DNA of 24,293 nt, taken from NCBI GenBank assembly GCA_027064785.1, contig JAMOPE010000002.1:1-24293 (forward strand), in the 5' to 3' direction. A program made the translations under genes and the position numbers. A model generated the notes under the pieces. The model was not told the origin of the DNA and searched no databases. It was given only the letters and a program-made list of their open reading frames with translations. How positions within the stretch are numbered: position 1 is the stretch's first letter; every line of letters starts with the position of its first letter. Shown piece by piece: positions 7,586 to 15,069 of the stretch. This DNA comes from Geobacteraceae bacterium. Lineage in GTDB: Bacteria > Desulfobacterota > Desulfuromonadia > Desulfuromonadales > Geopsychrobacteraceae.

Positions 7586-9457
7586 ATGACAAACGTCGAG
7601 ACAAAAAAACTTCCTTACCGCTCAATTCCGCAGATGCTGCAAATCAATGCAGAAAGATATGCCGATCGTCCGGCGATCAGCTATAAGCGAAGTGGTGCCT
7701 ACCTGACCCTCAACTATCAAGAGTTTTATACGCGGATGCTGATGGCGGCGCGGGGATTGCGTAAGGCGGGGATGCAGCCGGGAGATCCCGTCGCGATTTT
7801 TTCTGAGAACCGTGCCGGATGGGCTATTGCCGATTTTGGGATTCAATGTGCGCTGGGGATTACCGTTCCGATATATGCGACCAACACCGGAGCGCAGGCT
7901 GCGTATGTTATTAATCACAGTGGTGCAAAAATTGTCTTTGTTTCTGACCGGGTGCAGTATGAAAAATTACTGGCGGTTCGCGATCAGATTCCAGACGTTG
8001 AGTTGGTTATTTCTTTTGAGCGCTTTCTTGGTGAGCGCCACCTTCCTGTCTATACCCTGTATCAACTTTCCGAAATTTCTTATCCGATTCAGGACAAAGA
8101 AAAGGAGCAAATCGAGAGCGATTTAGCTCGGGTGGCTTCCGCTGACTTGCTCACCATCATCTATACGTCCGGGACGACCGGTATCCCCAAAGGGGTGATG
8201 CTGACCCAGTATAACGTTTTAATTGATGCCTGGTATGGTTTGCAACGCGCCGGGGAAATCGAGATGCAGGGCACTTTTTTGAGTTTTCTCCCTCTCAGCC
8301 ATGTACTGGAGCGGACAGCTGGTTATTATGCCGTTCTGATGAGCGGTGGGCATGTTGCTTTTGCCGAAGATGTCAGCACGGTTGTTGAAAATATTGCGGA
8401 AATTAAGCCCAATGCTATGGTCAGTGTTCCGCGCCTGTTTGAAAAGATTTATTCGCGGATATACGAGAATGTCCACCAGATGCCCCCGGCAAAGCGTCAA
8501 CTGTTTCATAAAGCGGTCGAAACGGGTCGGGAGTATGTTTATCAGAAATATGTCAAGCGGCAACCAACTGGACTTCTCGGGCTGAAATATAAATTCTACG
8601 ATAAACTGCTTTTCCGTAAAGTGCGTAACCGCTTCGGAGGACAACTGAAATTCTTCATTTCCGGCGGTGCCCCCTTGGACAAAACGATCAATGAATTCAT
8701 GTGGATTATCGGTATTCCGGTTTTTGAAGGCTACGGCCTGACCGAAACTAGTCCGGCAGTAACTCTGAATAGCCTCTACGAGGTTCGCTTTGGCTCTGTC
8801 GGCAAGGCCCTTAATGAAACAGAGTTCAAGTTGGCAGATGACGGCGAGCTGTTAATCAAGGGGCCACAAATGATGCGCGGATATTTTAAAGATGAAGAGG
8901 CCACTAAAGAGGCATTTGTCGATGGTTGGTTCAAGACTGGAGATATCGCAAAGATTGATGAGGAGGGGTACGTCTATATCGTTGATCGTAAAAAAGAGAT
9001 TATTGTTTCAGCTGGGGGTAAGAATATCGCCCCGCAACCGTTGGAGAATTTACTTAAGTTAGACAAGTATATTTCCCAGGTCTATTTATTCGGCGACCGG
9101 AAGCCATATCTGGTTGCTTTATTGACCCCGAATTTAGAGCGCTTGATCGAATTTGCCAAAGAAAAGCAGATTAATTATCTGGGTATAGATGATCTGGTTG
9201 CAAATCCTCAGGTTCAACAGCTGTATGAGGAGCGCGTAAAGCAATTTAACAGTGAGCTTCCTTCTTATGAAACGATCAAAAAGTTTGTTTTGCTGCCGCG
9301 TGAATTTTCTACCGATGGAGGAGAATTGACCCCAACACTCAAATTGAAACGAAAAGTTATTTACGAGATGTATAAGGATAGGATTGAACATCTCTATCTG
9401 CACAACGGTAACGGCCAGAGTGCCCAACCGAAAACTGATCATGGAGGAAAAAAATGA
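7586..9457 (+). CDS. fadD: Long-chain acyl-CoA synthetase (AMP-forming), FadD/ACSL-like
   Basis: A 623-residue AMP-binding enzyme that activates a fatty acid with ATP and CoA to the acyl-CoA, the entry step of beta-oxidation. The P-loop-like signature YTSGTTGIPKGVM starts at residue 193; GYGLTETSP lies at about 382-390; the adenylation-domain end TGDIAKIDEEGYVYIVDRKK and the following GGKN at about 450-482 include the conserved Asp and Arg of the hinge. Length and the APQPLEN segment fit the long-chain (ACSL-like) branch rather than acetyl-CoA synthetase. Chain-length preference cannot be read from sequence. The ribosome site is weak (GAAGAG at 7573-7578). The stop overlaps the next start (ATGA), so translation is coupled to the dehydrogenase/hydratase gene. 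Confidence 0.88.
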   Translation: MTNVETKKLPYRSIPQMLQINAERYADRPAISYKRSGAYLTLNYQEFYTRMLMAARGLRKAGMQPGDPVAIFSENRAGWAIADFGIQCALGITVPIYATNTGAQAAYVINHSGAKIVFVSDRVQYEKLLAVRDQIPDVELVISFERFLGERHLPVYTLYQLSEISYPIQDKEKEQIESDLARVASADLLTIIYTSGTTGIPKGVMLTQYNVLIDAWYGLQRAGEIEMQGTFLSFLPLSHVLERTAGYYAVLMSGGHVAFAEDVSTVVENIAEIKPNAMVSVPRLFEKIYSRIYENVHQMPPAKRQLFHKAVETGREYVYQKYVKRQPTGLLGLKYKFYDKLLFRKVRNRFGGQLKFFISGGAPLDKTINEFMWIIGIPVFEGYGLTETSPAVTLNSLYEVRFGSVGKALNETEFKLADDGELLIKGPQMMRGYFKDEEATKEAFVDGWFKTGDIAKIDEEGYVYIVDRKKEIIVSAGGKNIAPQPLENLLKLDKYISQVYLFGDRKPYLVALLTPNLERLIEFAKEKQINYLGIDDLVANPQVQQLYEERVKQFNSELPSYETIKKFVLLPREFSTDGGELTPTLKLKRKVIYEMYKDRIEHLYLHNGNGQSAQPKTDHGGKK

Positions 9458-11838
9458 GGCAAATTAATCGTGTTGCCGTCCTTGGTTCTGGTGTTATGGG
9501 GGCGACAATCGCCGCTCATCTCACTAATGCCGGACTCGACGTGCTGCTGCTTGACATCGTTCCCAGAGAATTGACCGGGGCTGAAGAGAAGCAGGGTTTA
9601 ACCCTGGAAAGCCCACAGGTACGAAACCGTATCGCCGCAAATGGTCTAGCCGGGCTGTTGAAAATGAAACCCGCTCCGTTTTATCTGCCGGAGTACGCCG
9701 GTCAGATCAGCGTTGGGAACCTAGAAGACGATCTGGATAAGTTGAAAACCTGCGATTGGGTGATTGAGGTTGTCATCGAGCACATGCCGATTAAAAAGGA
9801 CCTTCTTACCAAGCTGGTACCAAATCTTGCCGAGGGGGCCATTCTCTCAACCAATACAAGCGGTCTATCGGTCAATGAAATGGCCGAGGTTCTGCCTCCG
9901 GAAATTCGTAAGAACTTTCTGGTGACTCACTTTTTCAATCCCCCACGCTACATGCGTTTGCTCGAAATTGTTTCCAGCAAATATACCGATCCGCAAATCG
10001 TTACGGATATGGCGACATTTATCAGCCAGCGTCTGGGTAAGGGGATTGTCTACGGCAAAGACACCCCGAATTTTATTGCCAATCGTATCGGTGTTTTTGC
10101 CATTTTTAAAGGTGTTGAGCACATGCTCGACCTCGAAATGACGGTTGAAGAGGTCGATAGCGTTGCTGGCCCGGCTACTGCTCGTCCCGGTTCGGCGGCT
10201 TTCCGTACTGCCGACTTAGTCGGAATAGATACTCTGGCGCACATCTGTCGTAACACCTATGAGCTGCTGCCGGACGATGAAAGTCGTGACACCTTCAAAG
10301 TACCAGAGTTTATGGAGAAGATGATCAGTAATGGTCTGATAGGAAACAAGAGTAAGCAGGGTTTTTATAAAAAAGAGATGGTCGACGGGAAGCGGCAGAT
10401 ACTTTACTACGATTATTTAACCGGAGAGTTCAAGCCGGTGGAAAAACCAAAATATCCTTCGGTTGCCGCAGTCAAGATGATCGATGATCCGGCTCTGAAA
10501 GTAAAAACGGTTGTCAGTGGCAAGGATAAGGGTGCTGAATTTGCCTGGCGTTCTCTGCGCGATACGTTGATTTACACTGTCAATCGTATCCCCGAAATTG
10601 CTGACGATATCGTCAATATCGACAACGCGATGAAGTGGGGTTTTAACTGGGAAATTGGCCCCTTTGAGATGCTTGACGCCATCGGGGTCGCGGCTTTTGT
10701 GAAACGTGCCGAAAAGGACGGAATCGCGGTTCCGGAGGGATTGCAAGGTGTCGAACGCTTCTACAAATTTGAGGATGGTAAAAAGTACTATTTTGACCTG
10801 CTCTCTCGAGAATACCGTGACATTCAGCCGGTCGCAGGCGAAATAAATCTGCAGATTCTTAAAAAAGCCGGCGGCGTGGTTGAAAAAACCGGCAATTGCT
10901 CGCTCCTTGATCTTGGTGACGGGGTATTCGGGCTGGAATTTCATTCCAAAATGAATGCCATCACGGGTGATATTCTGGCAATGACCCATAAAGCGATAAA
11001 GCGTGCCGAACAGCAGGGTGTCGGTCTGGTGGTTGGAAACCAAGGAGTCAATTTTTCTGTTGGTGCCAACCTGATGCTGATGGCTGTCGCGCTGGCCGAG
11101 GGGGCTTACGAAGATATCGATCTGGCGGTCAGGGCCTTTCAGAAAGCGACGATGGGGATCAAATACGCAAAAGTTCCAGTCGTTGCGGCTCCCTTTGGAA
11201 TGTCGCTCGGAGGCGGGTGTGAATTTTCCCTCCACGCCGATGCGATCAACGCCTATGCCGAAACCTATATGGGACTTGTCGAAATCGGTGTCGGTCTTCT
11301 CCCCGCAGGTGGTGGTACCAAAGAGATGTGTCTGCGCGCTGTCAAGCTGGCGAAACAGTACGATACCGATGTCTCACCGTTCTTGTTCAAGAATTTCCAG
11401 AATATCGGCATGGCCAAGGTTTCGATGTCTGCGGCCGAGATGCGTGGCCTCGGATTCTTGCGGGAAGGTGATTCAATCACCATGAATTTTGACCGCTTGA
11501 TTGCCGACGCCAAACAAAAGGTGCTGGCTTTAGCCTGCAATTATCGTCCCGGCAAACCGGAAGAGGCGATCCCGGCTCCCGGACGCAGTGTCGCTGCCAG
11601 TATCAAGAGCCAGTTGTGGAACTTTGCTCAAGGCGGTTTTGCCACAGAGTATGAGGCGACCATGGGGGCAGTTATTGCCGATGTTATTTGTGGTGGTGAT
11701 GTTCCTGCCGGGACGTTGGTCAGCGAACACTATCTCCTCAATTTAGAGCGTGAAGGCTTCCTGAAATTATGCGGCAACAAAAAGACAGCCGAGCGGATTC
11801 AGCATATGCTCAAAAAAGGTAAGCCGCTGCGGAATTAA
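9454..11838 (+). CDS. fadN: Fused 3-hydroxyacyl-CoA dehydrogenase / enoyl-CoA hydratase, FadN type
   Basis: A 794-residue bifunctional beta-oxidation enzyme. The N-terminal Rossmann fold has GSGVMG at residues 10-15 with an Asp ending the second strand (NAD preference). The dehydrogenase catalytic His is His159 in THFFNPP. The C-terminal crotonase domain (about 470-700) keeps the oxyanion-hole segment FSVGAN and both hydratase glutamates, Glu590 (GGGCE) and Glu610 (GLVE), 20 residues apart as in enoyl-CoA hydratase. The order dehydrogenase-then-hydratase and the length match Bacillus FadN (about 789 aa) rather than E. coli FadB, where the hydratase comes first. GGAGG at 9443-9447 serves the start. 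It oxidises trans-2-enoyl-CoA to 3-ketoacyl-CoA in the cytoplasm for the next gene's thiolase. Confidence 0.88.
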   Translation: MRQINRVAVLGSGVMGATIAAHLTNAGLDVLLLDIVPRELTGAEEKQGLTLESPQVRNRIAANGLAGLLKMKPAPFYLPEYAGQISVGNLEDDLDKLKTCDWVIEVVIEHMPIKKDLLTKLVPNLAEGAILSTNTSGLSVNEMAEVLPPEIRKNFLVTHFFNPPRYMRLLEIVSSKYTDPQIVTDMATFISQRLGKGIVYGKDTPNFIANRIGVFAIFKGVEHMLDLEMTVEEVDSVAGPATARPGSAAFRTADLVGIDTLAHICRNTYELLPDDESRDTFKVPEFMEKMISNGLIGNKSKQGFYKKEMVDGKRQILYYDYLTGEFKPVEKPKYPSVAAVKMIDDPALKVKTVVSGKDKGAEFAWRSLRDTLIYTVNRIPEIADDIVNIDNAMKWGFNWEIGPFEMLDAIGVAAFVKRAEKDGIAVPEGLQGVERFYKFEDGKKYYFDLLSREYRDIQPVAGEINLQILKKAGGVVEKTGNCSLLDLGDGVFGLEFHSKMNAITGDILAMTHKAIKRAEQQGVGLVVGNQGVNFSVGANLMLMAVALAEGAYEDIDLAVRAFQKATMGIKYAKVPVVAAPFGMSLGGGCEFSLHADAINAYAETYMGLVEIGVGLLPAGGGTKEMCLRAVKLAKQYDTDVSPFLFKNFQNIGMAKVSMSAAEMRGLGFLREGDSITMNFDRLIADAKQKVLALACNYRPGKPEEAIPAPGRSVAASIKSQLWNFAQGGFATEYEATMGAVIADVICGGDVPAGTLVSEHYLLNLEREGFLKLCGNKKTAERIQHMLKKGKPLRN

Positions 11839-11850
11839 TAATTTGAATTT

Positions 11851-11904
11851 GTAGGGGCGACCCCCCTGTGGCCGCCCTGGGCAGGCACAGGAGCCGGCCC
11901 TTAC
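11851..11904. repeat. GC-rich nested palindrome (REP-like) between fadN and fadA
   Basis: Outer arms GTAGGGGC (11851-11858) and GCCCTTAC (11897-11904) pair with one G-U. Inside, CCTGTG (11865-11870) pairs with CACAGG (11886-11891), and the centre GCCC-T-GGGC is again self-complementary. The wording GTAGGGGCGACC...GGGCAGGCACAGG resembles an intergenic repeat I have seen in many bacterial genomes. It lies in an otherwise 85-bp gap inside the fad operon, just upstream of the thiolase ribosome site, so it could affect mRNA stability or differential expression. Confidence 0.6.
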
Positions 11905-11923
11905 GAAAACGAGGAGACAAACA

Positions 11924-13096
11924 ATGAAAACAGCTTATATTCTGGCAGCCTATCGCACCCCCGGTTGCCGCGCTAAAAAAGGTAAATTTAAAGATACGCG
12001 CCCCGACGATCTGGCTGCAGCAGCCATCAGCGGACTGATTGACCGTACCGGGATCGATGGCAACGACGTCGATGACGTTATCATCGGTTGTGCCTTCCCT
12101 GAAGGTGAGCAGGGGATGAACATGGCGCGAATTGCCGCCCTGAAAGCGGGGCTTCCGGTTCAGGTTCCGGCGCAGACGGTTAACCGCTTCTGTTCTTCTG
12201 GATTGCAGAGTATTGCCAGCGCCGCAGAGCGGATTATGGCGGGTTTTTCTGACTGTATCATTGCTGGCGGTGCCGAATCGATGAGCATGGTTCCGATGGG
12301 CGGCAATAAATACAGCGCAAACCCATCATTAATGGCAACCTGGCCGGAAAGCTATGCGGCAATGGGAACCACGGCTGAACTGGTAGCAAGCAAGTACAAT
12401 ATCAGTCGCGAAGACCAGGATGCTTTTGCTTTGGCAAGCCATCAAAAAGCTGCTGCTGCTATTGCTGCCGGGAACTTTGATGATGAGATCATTCCTGTCG
12501 CTATCGAGCATGTTGCAGTTAACGGTATCAAAGTAAAAAAACACAACGAGACGGTTGCAATTGATGATGGAGTCCGCGCCGACACGACACTGGACGGGCT
12601 GGCTAAACTCAAGCCTGCTTTTAAACTGGGTGGCAGCGTTACCGCTGGAAACTCTTCGCAGATGACCGATGGTGCCGCAGCGGTGCTGGTTGTATCTGAA
12701 GATTATCTGAAGAAACTCAGTTGCGATCCGGTTGCCCGCTTTGTCGCTTTTGCGGTTCGCGGTGTCCCGCCTGAAATCATGGGTATCGGGCCAATGGAAG
12801 CGATTCCTGCGGCACTTAAACTGGCCAGTTTGAAACTGGATGATGTCGGACTGATCGAATTAAACGAAGCCTTCGCATCCCAATCGTTGGCAGTTGTGCG
12901 TGAGCTGGGATTGAATCCCGACATCGTCAATGTCAATGGTGGTGCCATTGCGTTAGGGCATCCCCTCGGTTGCACCGGGGCGAAACTCACCGCAACCCTT
13001 CTCGCAGAGATGGGGCGGCGTGATAGCAAGTACGGAGTCGTCTCTATGTGTATCGGTGGCGGCATGGGCGCAGCCGGGATTTTTGAAAAGATGTAG
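11924..13096 (+). CDS. fadA: 3-ketoacyl-CoA thiolase (acetyl-CoA C-acyltransferase)
   Basis: A 390-residue thiolase, equal in length to Bacillus FadA. All catalytic elements are present: nucleophile Cys90 in NRFCSSG, the NEAFASQ segment, His346 in GGAIALGHPLGCTG, and the second-half Cys376 in CIGGGMG. It cleaves 3-ketoacyl-CoA with CoA to acetyl-CoA and a chain shortened by two carbons. Position between the FadN-like and FadE-like genes supports a degradative role rather than acetoacetyl-CoA synthesis. GAGGAG at 11911-11916 is a good ribosome site. The gene is separated from fadN by 85 bp that carry a nested palindrome, and from fadE by 51 bp. Confidence 0.88.
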   Translation: MKTAYILAAYRTPGCRAKKGKFKDTRPDDLAAAAISGLIDRTGIDGNDVDDVIIGCAFPEGEQGMNMARIAALKAGLPVQVPAQTVNRFCSSGLQSIASAAERIMAGFSDCIIAGGAESMSMVPMGGNKYSANPSLMATWPESYAAMGTTAELVASKYNISREDQDAFALASHQKAAAAIAAGNFDDEIIPVAIEHVAVNGIKVKKHNETVAIDDGVRADTTLDGLAKLKPAFKLGGSVTAGNSSQMTDGAAAVLVVSEDYLKKLSCDPVARFVAFAVRGVPPEIMGIGPMEAIPAALKLASLKLDDVGLIELNEAFASQSLAVVRELGLNPDIVNVNGGAIALGHPLGCTGAKLTATLLAEMGRRDSKYGVVSMCIGGGMGAAGIFEKM

Positions 13097-13147
13097 GTTC
13101 TCCTTGTGGAACCAGACCAAGACTTTTTATAGATGAGGTAATTAATT

Positions 13148-14926
13148 ATGGAAAAGAAATTTTACAAGGGCGGTGAATATCTGATCGCTGAAGCCGATTG
13201 CAACGAAATTTTCACACCGGAAGATTTTACCGATGAGCAGCGGACAATCGCCGAAACAACCGAGCAATTTGTTGAGAATGAGATCATTCCACATCATGAC
13301 GAAATCGAGGCACAGAATTTCGAACATGTCGTTGAGGGGATGCGTAAGTGTGGTGAACTGGGACTGCTGATGATGGATGCCCCTGAAGAAGAGGGGGGAC
13401 TTGAACTGGACAAGGCAACCAGTATGCTGGTAGGTGAAAAAATAGCGTACAGTGGCTCTTTTTCTGTCGCTTTTGCTGCCCACACCGGGATTGGTACTCT
13501 GCCTTTGATCTATTACGGTACTCCGGAGCAGAAAGAAAAATATCTGGATAAAATTATCTCCGGCGAATGGTGTTCCGCCTACTGCCTGACCGAGCCAGGT
13601 TCAGGTAGTGATGCCCTAGGCGCGCAGGCGAGTGCGACCCTTTCGGACGATGGAAAATACTACATCCTCAATGGAACCAAGCAGTTTATCACCAATGGTT
13701 CTTTTGCCAAGCTGTATACCGTTTTTGCCAGAGTTGACAAGCAACACTTCACCGCTTTTTTGGTTGAGCGTGAGTTTGAAGGTCTGGTCGTCGGTCCCGA
13801 AGAGAAAAAAATGGGGATCAAGGGGTCATCAACGACCCAGATTATTCTCGATAATTGCAAAGTTCCGGTTGAAAATGTCCTTGGAACAATCGGCAAGGGG
13901 CACAAGATCGCTTTCAATTCGTTGAATATCGGTCGTTTCAAGCTTGGCGCCGGTGTGACTGGAGCGTCAAAAATGGCTCTAGTCGATGGCATTAAGTACG
14001 CTAATGAGCGTAAGCAGTTTGGGAGAACGATCGGGAGTTTTGGTGCGATTCAGGAAAAAATTGCCGATTGCACCGCCGATATTTTTGCTGCTGAGTCGCT
14101 GGTTTATCGCTTGGCGGGACTGCTCGACAATAAATTAGCGTCGATCGAAAAGGGTATCGACAACTATTACGAGGAATATCTCAAAGGGATTGAAGAGTAT
14201 GCTCCCGAGTGTGGGATTTCCAAGGTGTACTGTAGTGAGGTGCTAGCTCGCACAGTTGATGAAGTGTTACAGATTCATGGTGGTTATGGTTTTGTCAGTG
14301 AGTATCCGGTGGAACGCTACTACAGGGATGAGCGGATTAACCGGATTTTTGAAGGAACCAACGAGATCAACCGCCTTCTGATTCCGGGGATGATTCTGAA
14401 GAAATCGCTGAAGGGTGAATTGCCGCTTCAGGCCAAAGCCATGGAGGCCTTTGAGGCATTGATGACCCCATCATTTGATGAAATCGATGATAGCGTCCCA
14501 TTTGCCAGTGAAAAAGCTCTGCTGCAAAACTTAAAGACCATGTTCCTGATCCTTGCCGGCTCAGCGGTACAGAAATTTATGGATAAGCTGCAGAACGAGC
14601 AAGAGATTTTAATGGCAGCAGCCGACATTGCTATTCAGATATTTGCCCTTGAAAGTGCGGTTCTGCGAGCCGAGAAAAACTACTCTCAAACCAGTGAAGC
14701 AAAACAGCAGTTGCTGTTGGCGGCAGTTAAAGTCTGCACTTTCCGAGCAGCAGAGGTTGTTGAGTCTGCAGCCAAGAAAGGGGCGTTTTATGTCGAAGAG
14801 GGCGACACTCTGACGATGATTCTCTCCGGAGTCAGACGTTTCACCAAGTACGATGCCTCCGGACTGTTGCAGGCCAAACGGACTTTGGCTGCTGCAGCTC
14901 TCGAAAACGAAAAATACCTGTTTTAG
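13148..14926 (+). CDS. fadE: Long acyl-CoA dehydrogenase, Bacillus FadE type
   Basis: A 592-residue FAD-dependent acyl-CoA dehydrogenase. The N-terminal and middle domains show AYCLTEPGSGSDA and the flavin-binding NGTKQFITNG segment; the C-terminal helical domain has ANERKQFGRTIGSFGAIQ and the catalytic base Glu402 in IFEGTNEINR. About 165 residues follow the usual end of the fold, a C-terminal extension that also occurs in Bacillus FadE (594 aa) and in the mammalian very-long-chain enzyme. It makes trans-2-enoyl-CoA and hands electrons to Etf. GAGG at 13135-13138 is the ribosome site. It closes the fadN-fadA-fadE set; a hairpin follows at 14942-14974. Confidence 0.87.
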   Translation: MEKKFYKGGEYLIAEADCNEIFTPEDFTDEQRTIAETTEQFVENEIIPHHDEIEAQNFEHVVEGMRKCGELGLLMMDAPEEEGGLELDKATSMLVGEKIAYSGSFSVAFAAHTGIGTLPLIYYGTPEQKEKYLDKIISGEWCSAYCLTEPGSGSDALGAQASATLSDDGKYYILNGTKQFITNGSFAKLYTVFARVDKQHFTAFLVEREFEGLVVGPEEKKMGIKGSSTTQIILDNCKVPVENVLGTIGKGHKIAFNSLNIGRFKLGAGVTGASKMALVDGIKYANERKQFGRTIGSFGAIQEKIADCTADIFAAESLVYRLAGLLDNKLASIEKGIDNYYEEYLKGIEEYAPECGISKVYCSEVLARTVDEVLQIHGGYGFVSEYPVERYYRDERINRIFEGTNEINRLLIPGMILKKSLKGELPLQAKAMEAFEALMTPSFDEIDDSVPFASEKALLQNLKTMFLILAGSAVQKFMDKLQNEQEILMAAADIAIQIFALESAVLRAEKNYSQTSEAKQQLLLAAVKVCTFRAAEVVESAAKKGAFYVEEGDTLTMILSGVRRFTKYDASGLLQAKRTLAAAALENEKYLF

Positions 14927-14941
14927 TCTGTCAAACCCCGA

Positions 14942-14974
14942 GCAACGGATCGTCGATTAGCGTCGATCCGTTGC
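14942..14974. repeat. Hairpin downstream of fadE
   Basis: GCAACGGATCG (14942-14952) and CGATCCGTTGC (14964-14974) are a perfect 11-bp inverted repeat with an 11-nt loop, 15 bp after the fadE stop. No T-run follows, so it is not a canonical intrinsic terminator; it may stabilise the 3' end of the fad transcript. Confidence 0.55.
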
Positions 14975-15000
14975 CTTCGTGACAAAATAATTCGCAGCTG

Positions 15001-15041
15001 CCCGGCGGGTTCTCGGTTGTCGCCGGGATCGCGCCGGTTTT
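15001..15041 (+). promoter_or_regulatory. Competing hairpins in the leader of the dienoyl-CoA reductase gene
   Basis: CCCGGCG (15001-15007) can pair with CGCCGGG (15021-15027). Alternatively CCGGCG (15002-15007) can pair with a second CGCCGG at 15032-15037, which is followed by TTTT (15038-15041). The two structures exclude each other. This could be an attenuator or simply a terminator of the upstream unit; the T-run is short. Confidence 0.25.
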
Positions 15042-15069
15042 CTGGTCATAAATTGAGTCACTGAGAGGC

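Noticed and set aside
10417..11235. Large antisense frame (272 codons) within the fadN gene
   Set aside because: It lies opposite a well-supported conserved coding region and shows no family features; it is a shadow frame.
14942..14974. Hairpin after fadE as an intrinsic terminator
   Set aside because: The stem is strong but no T-run follows, so it is listed as a repeat/hairpin only.
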